From Gilvimarinus chinensis DSM 19667 (GTDB taxonomy: Bacteria > Pseudomonadota > Gammaproteobacteria > Pseudomonadales > Cellvibrionaceae), in contig NZ_KB898706.1 in the NCBI RefSeq assembly GCF_000377745.1, positions 248,001 through 312,000 of the forward strand: DNA of 64,000 nt, written 5' to 3'. The notes beneath the pieces were generated by a model. That model saw nothing but the letters and a program-made list of their open reading frames with translations. It was not told the origin of the DNA and ran no database searches. Positions 50,765-58,988 of this stretch are shown piece after piece. Position numbers and translations under genes: made by a program. The first letter of the stretch is position 1. Every line of letters begins with the position of its first letter.

Positions 50765-51194
50765 GGCGATGATTGTTGAAGCTCTGAAAAAAATCCATCT
50801 ACGGCATCGGCTACAGGAGGGCGATGTGTCTGCACATACCAAGTCCGCACAGGTCATCACAAAGGAATGGCAAGCAGCGGTCTGCGGTGATGACGTGTTG
50901 GGTGAGGTGAGGGTTTCAAGGGCAAATAATGAGCGAATCGATGTCGTCGATTTGCAGAATAATACAGCATATGAACTCAAGGTTTCTGGAAAAAATACGC
51001 ACCACGAGTTCTACAAAGACCTGATAAAGGTGCTTACCTACAACGAGTACCAAGTTGCAGGACAAAGGCTGACAAAGCTCGTGTTTATTAGTGAGGAAAC
51101 CGGCATCCGTTCGTTGATTGGACGCTTAGATGAGATGTTCCTCAAAATGCTTGAATCAAAGCATAGGTTAAGCATCGAGCTTGTAGCCATTTAA
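50763..51194 (+). CDS. Hypothetical protein, possible PD-(D/E)XK nuclease-like
   Basis: 143 residues from ATG 50763 (ATG 50769 also possible). I do not recognise the family. The middle contains NERIDVVDLQNNTAYELKVSG, an arrangement of Asp followed by Glu-x-Lys as in PD-(D/E)XK nuclease folds, and a helical C-terminus follows. It starts on an integron-like core site and its stop lies in an attC-like site, as in a gene cassette. Cassette genes of this size are often nucleases or phage defence, but no function is shown. Confidence 0.55.
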   Translation: MAMIVEALKKIHLRHRLQEGDVSAHTKSAQVITKEWQAAVCGDDVLGEVRVSRANNERIDVVDLQNNTAYELKVSGKNTHHEFYKDLIKVLTYNEYQVAGQRLTKLVFISEETGIRSLIGRLDEMFLKMLESKHRLSIELVAI

Positions 51195-51259
51195 CAAGTG
51201 AATCAAGCGGACCGCTTTGCGCTGGCGCTCCAAACGGCCGATTATTCAAGGCGTTACAC
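51189..51259 (+). repeat. attC-like integron recombination site
   Basis: 71 bases from ATTTAAC (fits RYYYAAC) to GTTACAC (close to GTTRRRY). The inner halves TAACAAGTGAATCAAGCGGACC and GGCCGATTATTCAAGGCGTTA are imperfect inverted repeats (TAAC, TGAAT, CGG and CC all pair, with an unpaired A), the form of attC. The stop codon of the preceding gene is within it. Confidence 0.55.
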
Positions 51260-51276
51260 ATCACAAGGAATCACGA

Positions 51277-51954
51277 TTGAGCGATAACTGGACAGAAGAA
51301 GAGCTAAAAGCTGCAGTGGAAGCATATGTTCAGATGCGTTCAGATGAAGCAAACGAGGTTCCATTTATTAAAAGGCACATCTACGCTGAACTTGCCGACC
51401 GGTTTGGTCGTACTGAAAAATCTTTCGAATATCGAATGCAGAATATTTCCTACCTCTACTCCCTCATGGGGCGTAAGTGGGTTCCGGGTCTATAACCTGC
51501 GAAAAATATAGGCTCAAATAACGCAGAAGTAATAGAAAGGTTAATATCGGAAGTGGAAGGACAAAGTCTACCCAAGGTCGCTGATTTTGAAACTCAAGTT
51601 ATTTTCTATAAAGCTAAGGGTAGTCTTTCAAAGCCAACTGGTATTAAAGAGCCTGAAAAAACATATTCGCAAGTAACTAATTTCAGCAGAGATCCAAAGG
51701 TTAAAGCATGGGTTCTTAAAAAGGCGTCAGGCAAGTGTGAGAGTTGTAATTTTGTTGCGCCTTTTACAACAGCAGAAGGTGAGCCCTTTCTAGAGGTTCA
51801 TCATCTTCCCCGCTTAGCTGACGGCGGCTCAGACACTATTACAAACGCAGTGGCCTTGTGCCCAAACTGCCACAGAAAGATGCATTATGGAATTAATAAA
51901 GCATCTTTAGTAGATTCAATGTACAAAAAGATATCGAGACTAGTGCACGAGTAA
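51277..51954 (+). pseudogene. HNH endonuclease, interrupted by one in-frame stop codon
   Basis: The N-terminal part (TTG 51277, ribosome-binding site AAGGAA; NWTEEELKAAVEAYVQM ... RTEKSFEYRMQNISYLYSLMG) ends at TAA 51493. The same frame continues with PAKNIGSNNAEVIERL and an HNH domain (CESCNF ... EVHHLPRLADGGSDTITNAVALCPNCHRKMH), stopping at 51954. The two halves look like one McrA-related HNH restriction-type protein. CAA to TAA would create the stop. The HNH part could still be made from an internal start near 51553. Function would be cutting foreign or modified DNA. Confidence 0.75.
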
Positions 51955-51957
51955 AAA

Positions 51958-52002
51958 GTGTAACAAGGCGGTCAAGCCTGACGGCTATTCCGCCGCTTGT
52001 TT
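51958..52002 (+). repeat. Partial attC-like hairpin after the HNH gene
   Basis: Directly after the HNH stop: GTGTAACAAGGCGGTCAAGCC, then CCGCCGCTTGTTTA, which can fold back on the first part. It looks like a left half attC whose right end was lost or replaced by the RHS sequence. Confidence 0.4.
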
Positions 52003-53113
52003 ATGAAGTCAATAAGGGGGCAAGTGGTAGTAGAGTCGGGCTCTGTAGTGGCTATAACCGATGGCGCTGGTGCGGTGTCGCAACGTATGAGCTACGCCCC
52101 CTGGAGCAAGCGTCGCGAGCCTGATTGGCGAAACGGCGATCAATCCGGTGTTTACTATACAACCGATGTAGGCTTTACCGGCCATGTTATGTTGGACGAT
52201 CACGGTCTTGTGCATATGCAGGGCCCCAACTATTGGTCGTTTCCTCAGTGCGGATCTGGTGGTGATTGATCCATACGATTCGCAGAGTTATAACCGGTAT
52301 TCTTATGTTCGGAATAGTCCGTTGTCTAGAACCGATCCTACAGGGTATTTGGAGGCCGGTGATCCTGCGGGCCCTATGGAATACACAGACTCTGAACAAC
52401 CAGTTGCGAATGCCGGATATTTCTTTTCGTTCGGTACGGCTTTTAATATGTTACACACATGGCAGGCCTCGGGCAGCGGGTGGATGTATTTTGGCAATAG
52501 GGCCATTAATATGAATACTCTTAGTGGCCAGCTTTATGCTGCAATGCAGGTGTCGATGGCGCAGGTTGCTCAGCACGGGAGTGCTAGTGGTAGCAGCTCT
52601 CCGTCTGCGAGTGCAAACGTACAGGCTGTTACTTTTGGATCTGGGGCGGCCTCGGCTGCAAGAAAGGACGTTGGGTTGGCTATGAGCGGAGGGGGGCAGA
52701 AACGATACAACCGAAAAACAGTGGTTTTAACAAGATCGGAACAAACTATTAAACGCGTTCAGACGTTCGATGCTAGTGGAGGATATGGAAATGGTGATCT
52801 CGGACTTTCTTTAGTAAATGGGGGGGAGGTTTTAACTTTGGGTGACGTGCCAAGTTGCTGTAAGTTGACGGGAGTCAATAGGTATTGGACCGCAAAAACG
52901 GGATTGAAAATTGTTCCAGGTAATATACTGTTGAGAACCGAAGGTAAAATTTATTCCGTTGTCGAAAATAGTTTCGAGCCAAGTTTTGAAGCATGTTACA
53001 CCTGTGAAGCTACGAATGTTCGAGAGGTGGTTCCGATCGCAGAGAGAATTTATCAATGGAAGTTCAATAGCGGATCGCCTCTTGGGGATATTATTGACAT
53101 TGCAAACCCATAA
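51997..53113 (+). pseudogene. RHS-repeat core tip with small deletion and an unrecognised C-terminus
   Basis: The first frame reads ESGSVVAITDGAGAVSQRMSY ... [19 protein letters not shown], and the second frame continues [41 protein letters not shown], together the RHS-associated core. Between them about 11 bases (coding for RIYD in relatives) are missing, which shifts the frame near 52221. The rest of the long RHS protein is absent upstream. The 245-residue tail is low in similarity to anything I know and could be a toxin domain. A pseudogene in its present form. Confidence 0.75.
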
Positions 53114-53139
53114 TTTGTAGAGGATAGATTTCGGATAAT

Positions 53140-53577
53140 ATGAAATATATAGCGATTACATTAGCAGGTCTCCTTCTTTCGTGTTCAAAAAGTCAAGACT
53201 ATGAAAATTTGGCGGAAACTTACTTTGAGAGTTTTATAAGTCGTGATTGGAAAGCCATATATTCATGTAAAACTCCGGAATTCAAACAAACAGTACCTTA
53301 CAAGGTTTTTGTAAAAAGTATGGAAGATTCCTTTAGCGAATTCGGTGTTGGTGAAGTTCAATTTTACAAAGTTGAGAGGGAGGGAGATTTCATTCGTGTA
53401 CCGTTTGAATTTACTATTCTTGATTCAAGAAGCGGTGTTCCAATATTAACAATGAATGACGCGCAGACATGGCTAAATGTGTCTGAAAATACGTTGTTTT
53501 GTTTGGATCTAGGTATGTCCTCCTTTTTTCCGCTTAATTTTGATGTCGCTCAGTTCCAGCGGGTGGAAGTCAAATAA
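53140..53577 (+). CDS. Small lipoprotein after the RHS tip, possible immunity or accessory protein
   Basis: 145 residues. Signal peptide with a lipobox (GLLLSCSKS, Cys15), then a compact mixed alpha/beta region (about 20-140) like NTF2/DUF4440-type or other small envelope proteins. AT-rich compared with its surroundings. It starts 26 bases after the RHS-tail stop, the usual place of an immunity gene, but envelope-anchored immunity and this fold are not diagnostic. Family not recognised. Confidence 0.55.
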   Translation: MKYIAITLAGLLLSCSKSQDYENLAETYFESFISRDWKAIYSCKTPEFKQTVPYKVFVKSMEDSFSEFGVGEVQFYKVEREGDFIRVPFEFTILDSRSGVPILTMNDAQTWLNVSENTLFCLDLGMSSFFPLNFDVAQFQRVEVK

Positions 53578-53646
53578 ATCAAATTACTAATAACTAGGGC
53601 AGGTACTAATAACTAGAAACCAATAAATAGGACAGGCAGAAAATAT

Positions 53647-53696
53647 ATAGGACACCCACAGTTTAGAGATTACTGGCGGTCAGCGATATTGTGGGT
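53647..53696 (+). repeat. RAYT-associated REP-like repeat, copy A
   Basis: A 50-base unit starting ATAGGACACCCAC and ending TTGTGGGT. ACCCAC and GTGGGT at its ends pair as a hairpin. Copy B at 53744 differs in 5 of 50 positions. Confidence 0.8.
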
Positions 53697-53704
53697 GGGA
53701 ATAT

Positions 53705-53719
53705 ATTAGGACACCCACT
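53705..53719 (+). repeat. Partial REP-like repeat
   Basis: ATTAGGACACCCACT, the first part of the same repeat unit, between the two full copies. Confidence 0.55.
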
Positions 53720-53743
53720 ATTTACTATTTAGAGTAGCATTAA

Positions 53744-53793
53744 ATAGGACACCCACAGTTTAGAGATTGCTGCCGGTCAGTGACGTTGTGGGT
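53744..53793 (+). repeat. RAYT-associated REP-like repeat, copy B
   Basis: A second 50-base copy of the unit at 53647, head-to-tail, 97 bases downstream. Confidence 0.8.
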
Positions 53794-53912
53794 AGTGTGG
53801 TTTGTGTTCCAACGTTTGAGTTTATAAATCACTCTGTTTTCAGAGTTGTTGACGAAAAACGGCCGTGCGAAAGTCTACCAGTTGGCATGTGGATTTTGCT
53901 TTTTTAGAAAGA

Positions 53913-54638
53913 TTACGTCGGTAGGCTTGGTACAGGTACAGGTACAGGTACAGGTACAGGTACAGGTACAGGGTAGAGCTTCCGGCAGTTGCTGATGCCG
54001 TGTAACCAGCGTTGGTTGAGTCGATTGCATAAGTCTGTGATTTTGGCGATGGGGCCAATTGCCAAGCCGAACCGGTCTTTAATACGACAACAGCTGTCCA
54101 GCCAGTCTTTAGTGGGAAGGTTGAGCCTTTGCTGTATGCCGGGCAGTTGGTTGTTGATGGAGCCACGTTTATCGTCGCGAATAGCGCGCCCTGTCCAGTC
54201 GATGAGTTCAATATAGTCACTGATATGGAAGGGGATATGATCGAGGCGGTTCTGATCGGTTTCACCTCCTGCAAAAGGCATTAGAGCTGCTTGGCTCAAC
54301 TTTTCGTATTCGTCCTGTGTTTTCTTAGTCTGCCGTTTGGTTTGAGTTTGATGTTTGGGGGTAATGCCTAGTCTTTCCTGGATACTGGTGTAAATCAATA
54401 ACTCTGGCGTATCGGCCATAGCTGCCCTGACGGGGTTCAGGTCTACGTAGGCCATACAGACTAAGAGGGCGCGTTCGTCCAGCAGCGCCTGGCCCTTAAG
54501 GCGTCCCTCAAAGAATCGCCCTGTGCAGTTGTCTTCCTTATTGGCCCTACGGGCAATGGACTCATTCAAACAGCGCATAAACCAACTGATGTCGGCGAGC
54601 CTTAGTTGCCATTTCTCAATGAGGGAATAAGGGGGCAA
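53913..54638 (-). pseudogene. REP-associated tyrosine transposase (RAYT), N-terminally truncated
   Basis: 241 residues. The sequence matches the middle and end of the RAYT/Y1-transposase family (RLADISWFMRCLNESIARRANKEDNCTGRFFEGRLKGQALLDERALLVCMAYVDLNPVRAAM). The N-terminal part with the HUH histidine pair and the catalytic tyrosine is missing: its place is taken by a group II intron that starts at about 54645. The C-terminus ends in a seven-fold Pro-Val repeat. Active RAYT proteins mobilise REP hairpins; this copy should be inactive. Confidence 0.8.
53929..53970. repeat. Seven-copy GGTACA hexanucleotide microsatellite
   Basis: Seven perfect GGTACA units in the 3' end of the RAYT gene. On the minus strand they code for a Pro-Val repeat. 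Six-base units keep the reading frame. Confidence 0.97.
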
Positions 54639-54644
54639 ATCTTG

Positions 54645-56340
54645 GTGCGCCGAGCGAAGCTCAGGCGCAGGGGAAGTTGAGCGATAGGGGCATTATTTGA
54701 CGGAAACTGTGCGTTGGTTTCCCGTGGGTGCAAGTCCCACTCGGGCAAGGTTGGTCGCCACCCGGAAGCGAGTCTTGGGCTGTCATCGGTGACGGTGATG
54801 GCTAAGCGTAGACAGCGAGCCAGCAGGCCACGGTGATAGAGCACCGAAATGACCCTCTATGTGGGTGCCGACGTTTTCAAGATAACGGAAGGTTACAGCA
54901 GGCTTCTCGAGCTGACTGGAGAAGCCGCCCCACCGGTGTCTGAGAGCCTGGCATGCTGGCAAGGAAACCCTGGAAACTCGGGAGGTCTGTCCGTTCCTTG
55001 GTGGAAGCCGCTTGCGGGCAAGCGGACAACAAATGAGTCCAGGCGCTGTGGCGGGAGGCGCGTTAGAGCGAGCGAAGACAGTATCGGCCAAGGTATTGCC
55101 GCGGAACGATAATAAGGACTTCGGCGAGAAGACGAGACAGAACTCGGAGCTTTCCATAGTACCGATGAAGCGGGCGAACCGACATCCGCCGGGAGCCAGT
55201 GGAGGGAAGGGAAAGTCAATTCATCACATCCTCAGTAGGGCAACATGGCAGAAGCATAGAGTTCGGTAGACATGTCCACCTCACTGCTGAGGTTAGCGAA
55301 GCTGGGGAGAGATTTCTCGCAGCGGTGTTTTACCAACATCAACCAGTACCTGACGGAAGACCTGTTACGCGCAGCGTTTTATCAAACGCGCAAGGATGAC
55401 GCAGTGGGAGTCAATGGGCAAACGGCAGCGGACTATGCGACAGATTTAGAAGGCAATCTCGAGAGTCTTCTGGAACGGGCCAAGTCGGGCCGCTATGTGG
55501 CGCCCCCGGTCAAGCGAGGCTATGTGCCCAAAGGCGACGGCAAGCGACCGATCGGGATCCGACCTTTGAGGACAAAGTGCTGCAGCGGGCTATCGTCATG
55601 TTACTGGAGCGATTGTATGAACCCCTGTTTCACCCGCACTCGTTTGGCTATCGGCCCAATAGAAGTGCGCATCAGGCGCTGGAGTTACTGCGCGGGCAAC
55701 TGGATCAGGGCGGGGGCCATATCGTCGAGTTGGATATTCAGGGGTTCTTCGACCATCTGGTTAACGCCACCTGCGGTCATTTCTCCAGCAGCGGATAGGT
55801 GACGGCGTGATTCTGCGCCTGATCAACAAGTGGTTAAAAGCCGGAGTGATGGAGGGAGGCGCTCTCCACTATCCGGAGCAAGGTAGCCCACAGGGTGGCG
55901 TGATCTCACCGTTACTGGCGAATGTGTACCTGCACCATGTGCTGACATTTGGCTGGGATCGCAAGTGAGCCCACGCTTAACGGGGCGTGTGAGCCTGATT
56001 CGGTTTGCGGATGATGCGGCGCTGATTCTGCGCAACCCTCAGGATGCCAGCAAGGTGATGGACGTGCTACCGAAGCGACTCGGTCGCTACGGACTGACCC
56101 TGCACCCGGAGAAAACCCGCGTGGTGGCGTTCAAACCCAAAGAGAAATGCAGTATCGATTTTCTCGGGTTTACCCATTACTGGAGCAAGACCCGCCAGGG
56201 CCAATGGTGTGTGCAGCGCAAGACGATGAAGTCGCGGTTTGCGCGAGCGGTGAAAGCCATTGGGACGTGGTGCCGGCACAATCGGCATCGGCCACTAGCT
56301 GAACAGTATTGGGGAATAGCGGGCGGGAATATACATATCT
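54645..56340 (+). mobile_element. Degenerate group II intron, 3' end missing
   Basis: Starts with GTGCGCCGAGCGAAGC, typical of a bacterial group II intron 5' end, and continues with ribozyme-like hairpins (TTTCCCGTGGGTGCAAGTCCC, GTTGGTCGCCACCC). The intron-encoded reverse transcriptase is at 55272-56310 and is broken in several places. No domain V/VI hairpin is visible before 56370. The element sits in the opposite strand's RAYT gene. Not expected to splice or move. Confidence 0.75.
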
Positions 56341-56363
56341 TTCTCCTTTGTGCGGTCAAGTGA
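55272..56363 (+). pseudogene. Group II intron reverse transcriptase/maturase, multiply frameshifted
   Basis: Pieces in order: MSTSLLRLAKLGRDFSQRC ... KRPIGIR; shift at about 55560 (one base missing); PTFEDKVLQRAIVMLLERLYE ... DIQGFFDHL; shift at about 55765; [20 protein letters not shown] ... [20 protein letters not shown]; shift and stop near 55960; SPRLTGRVSLIRFADDAALIL ... YGLTLHPEKTRVVAF. The catalytic FADD and PQGG motifs are still readable. The last part before the stop (AGGNIHIFLLCAVK) no longer matches the maturase domain. Clearly inactive. Confidence 0.85.
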
Positions 56364-56371
56364 GCTTTTCG

Positions 56372-56863
56372 TTACATGGAATACCAGAGCTGTAGTAGCC
56401 ATCCGGAGGCGAACAGGCCGAGCCCGAAAACGCCGTGATTGATAAGGCTGTGCATTCGTGCAGAGTTTGGTTTTGGGGTTCGGGATGCGGCAATGCCCGC
56501 CCCCATGCCCGGCTGCATTAACAGTAAGGGGACTGCCACCGTTGCAATTCCGACGCCTAGTGCGGGGCCAATGGTGGGATGGTTAATCCAGGGCTCGCCG
56601 GTAATAGCCACCAGAAGCGCTGCGAACGCGATGCCTGTTACGTAGTGGGCCGTCCAGCCAATAACTTGTTCACCCCGAGCAGGGGCCGATGCCGAAATCG
56701 ATGTATGGTGAAATTTCCCCTGGGGCATATAAGCCAGCCAGCGCCCGACCATTGCGTAGTTTGGGGGCGTCATGCCAAACACGGTTTTTCTGATCATGCT
56801 CCACAAATCCAACGTGATGGTTGCTCCGATTCCGATTAAACCTATAGCCAGTAGGTTGTTCAT
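56372..56863 (-). CDS. DUF2938 membrane protein
   Basis: 163 residues from ATG 56863 (ribosome-binding site AAGGAAAAG); the frame is open further but would cover the operator. Four membrane helices and the family pattern LWSMIRKTVFGMTPPNYAMVGRWLAYMPQGKF are present. Function is unknown. It is divergent from a MerR regulator across a perfect palindrome, and that regulator very probably controls it. Confidence 0.88.
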   Translation of the reverse strand: MNNLLAIGLIGIGATITLDLWSMIRKTVFGMTPPNYAMVGRWLAYMPQGKFHHTSISASAPARGEQVIGWTAHYVTGIAFAALLVAITGEPWINHPTIGPALGVGIATVAVPLLLMQPGMGAGIAASRTPKPNSARMHSLINHGVFGLGLFASGWLLQLWYSM

Positions 56864-56910
56864 AAACTTTTCCTTTGCTTGTTTCGATTGTAAGCGGGTG
56901 TTAGCGTACA

Positions 56911-56930
56911 ACCTCAAGTCAACTTGAGGT
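56911..56930. promoter_or_regulatory. MerR-type operator resembling a sox box
   Basis: ACCTCAAGT-CA-ACTTGAGGT, a perfect nine-base inverted repeat close to the SoxR-binding consensus CCTCAAGTTAACTTGAGG. On the minus strand it lies in a 19-base spacer between TTGACC and TACGCT, the long-spacer promoter form activated by MerR proteins. Confidence 0.85.
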
Positions 56931-56942
56931 CAACAGTTGTTT

Positions 56943-57389
56943 ATGGATATCGCAGAAGTGGCCAAGCGTTCTGGGGTTCCCGCCTCTACATTGCGTTTCT
57001 ATGAAGAGAAAGGGTTAATCAACTCTGTGGGCCGGCAAGGGCTGCGCCGGGTGTTTGGCGCCGATATACTGGAGCGGCTTGCGTTGATTGCGTTGGGGCG
57101 AGCCGCGGGCTTTTCGTTGGATGAGATCGCTCCGATGCTAGGGGCTAACGGAAACCCAAATATTGATAGAGAGTTGCTGACCCAAAAAGCCGAAGAACTG
57201 GACGCTACCATCCAGAAGCTGATGGCCATGCGCGATGGCCTTCGGCACGCAGCCGTGTGTTCTGCGCCAAGTCACATGGAATGTCCTAGGTTCCGTCGCT
57301 TGCTCGGGTTAGCGGCCTCTGCTGCGATTAAAAATAAAGGTTCGGATAAGCGGCTGAAAAGGCGTAGGGGAAAGGGCTTGGGTTTTTGA
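56943..57389 (+). CDS. MerR-family regulator
   Basis: 148 residues from ATG 56943 (TTG 56937 also in frame). MerR winged HTH (MDIAEVAKRSGVPASTLRFYEEKGLI), then a long dimerisation helix (about 80-115) and a cysteine pair (VCSAPSHMECPRF). A SoxR-type CxxCxC cluster is absent. A basic tail ends the protein. It probably controls DUF2938 and itself through the palindrome at 56911. Signal unknown. Confidence 0.9.
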   Translation: MDIAEVAKRSGVPASTLRFYEEKGLINSVGRQGLRRVFGADILERLALIALGRAAGFSLDEIAPMLGANGNPNIDRELLTQKAEELDATIQKLMAMRDGLRHAAVCSAPSHMECPRFRRLLGLAASAAIKNKGSDKRLKRRRGKGLGF

Positions 57390-57556
57390 TGCTCTAGGTT
57401 ATGATGGATTTCAAAAAAATTATTGGGTCGCACGATTCTTGTTTTTCAATACTTGTAGCCAAATCGAAACAGACGTCCATAACAGAAACCTGTATATTTC
57501 CCCAATCTACGCTAACAACCAAGCGAAAGTCTTCGCTGCTCAAAAGGGAATGAACC

Positions 57557-58021
57557 ATGTCAAAACAAGAAACGGTATCGGCACTGGCGCTGCCGCCCAC
57601 CAGTCGCCAGAAGCTATTTGTTCGGTATACGCTCGCCATTTTGATCGATCTGGTGGTGCTGGGGCTATTTAACGAGTATTGGGACCGGGTGCATATTGAG
57701 GCTTTTTCGGTGGCGTTGCTGGTGGCGGCGTTGATGCAGCTCTTGTTGCAGGCAACCTTTAAGGTTGAGCATTACGTTAGCGATTATTTCAAGACCAAGT
57801 CGGGTGCGGCGGCCAAAGGGGCTTATTATGTTGCCGTCTGGTTTATTCTGTTTGTCTCAAAATTTATTATGCTGGGCGCCATAGAGTTCGCGTTTGGTGA
57901 TCAGATTCACTTTGACGGCCGCTTTCATGGCGCCGTACCATTTATTGCTGTGGTGGTGGTGATGATTGCCGCCGAAGAGCTGGTGGTGCGTATTTACCGC
58001 CGCCTTGGCGACCAACCTTAA
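57557..58021 (+). CDS. Hypothetical four-helix membrane protein
   Basis: 154 residues from ATG 57557 with ribosome-binding site AAGGGAA. Four hydrophobic helices (about 22-40, 48-68, 88-110, 122-145) with conserved-looking acidic positions (EYWD, EELVVRIYRR). I do not recognise the family. It is single, convergent with the LysR gene and overlaps it by four bases. Confidence 0.7.
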   Translation: MSKQETVSALALPPTSRQKLFVRYTLAILIDLVVLGLFNEYWDRVHIEAFSVALLVAALMQLLLQATFKVEHYVSDYFKTKSGAAAKGAYYVAVWFILFVSKFIMLGAIEFAFGDQIHFDGRFHGAVPFIAVVVVMIAAEELVVRIYRRLGDQP

Positions 58022-58899
58022 TTCAAGGCTTCCAGTTGCTGTTCCAATGCCTGTGCCAGCCAGCTTACCACTGCGCCGCCCTGGGCCTGCTCTGACTCTA
58101 GGGCGCTGAATACCTTCCACCAGTTGGCGCTGCGGTGGTGGATGGTTTTTAAAGTTTCTGCACGCAGCGCCTGGGCAATTAATGGCAGCGGCAAGTCTGC
58201 CCAGCCCGAGCCATCGATCACGGCATCGCGTATCAATTCGTATTGCGTAAATGCCAGGTAGTTGGCCGTCTCGGGTGATTCGGCCACCAGCATGGCGTCT
58301 TGCATATAGGCCAGTGTAATTTCGGTGTGGGCCACCAGGTCGTCTTGAGTGACTCGCTTCAGCTGGCTTAAGGGGTGGTTGGGGGCAGCTACGGTGAGCA
58401 TGCGCACATCGGCCAGTTCACGAAACCACTGGTAGCCTTCGTTTAACAGCTCGGGCATCAGCCCATAGGCAACATCCACCGATTGGTTACGCACCAAAGG
58501 TGCCAGTTCGCGCGGCGGCGCCAGGTACACGGTAACACTGGTTTGCGGAAACTTGAGCTTAAGCTGGCGCAGCAAGTCGCGCCACACCGGCTCGGGCAGT
58601 GAATCGTCCCGCGCGATACGCAAAACCGATTCGGCCCCGCTTAAGTGATGTTGGCAGCGCGCCTGAATTTGCCCTGCTACCTGCTCAAGGCGCCGACCAT
58701 CGGTCAGGATGGACTGGGCAATGGCGGTAAGCTGCAGCCGGTTACCTGTGCGTTCAAATAACTCTACCCCTAGCTCATCTTCCAGCGCCGTCAGCATGGT
58801 GCTTACCGTGGTGCGGCTGCGGTTTAGCTCGCGGGCCGCGGCGGCCACGCTGCCGTGTCGGGCAATACAAAGAAACGCTGAGATCTGAGAAATCTTCAT
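58018..58899 (-). CDS. LysR-family regulator
   Basis: 293 residues from ATG 58899; the longer frame to 58977 overlaps the divergent gene's region. HTH MKISQISAFLCIARHGSVAAAARELNRSRTTVSTMLTALEDELG and a substrate-binding domain (about 90-290). Divergent from the CDF-like transporter gene, with 89 bases between the starts, so it may regulate it. Ligand unknown. Confidence 0.88.
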   Translation of the reverse strand: MKISQISAFLCIARHGSVAAAARELNRSRTTVSTMLTALEDELGVELFERTGNRLQLTAIAQSILTDGRRLEQVAGQIQARCQHHLSGAESVLRIARDDSLPEPVWRDLLRQLKLKFPQTSVTVYLAPPRELAPLVRNQSVDVAYGLMPELLNEGYQWFRELADVRMLTVAAPNHPLSQLKRVTQDDLVAHTEITLAYMQDAMLVAESPETANYLAFTQYELIRDAVIDGSGWADLPLPLIAQALRAETLKTIHHRSANWWKVFSALESEQAQGGAVVSWLAQALEQQLEALN

Positions 58900-58988
58900 G
58901 GGAACCTGTGACGGTTTTTCCGTCGCTGAGTGACTCACGCCTGTGAGCGGATACCGATAATATGGCCTGTAACGCATGGGAGGTCAAA

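Noticed and set aside
53929-53970. Tandem GGTACA repeats as a CRISPR or attachment array
   Set aside because: No spacers between copies; a simple hexanucleotide microsatellite.
54645-56363. Reverse transcriptase as a retron or diversity-generating retroelement
   Set aside because: No msr/msd, no template/variable repeat pair; QGG and FADD contexts and the GTGCGCC 5' end fit a group II intron.
56943-57389. MerR protein named as SoxR
   Set aside because: The operator is sox-box-like, but the four-cysteine iron-sulfur motif of SoxR is absent.
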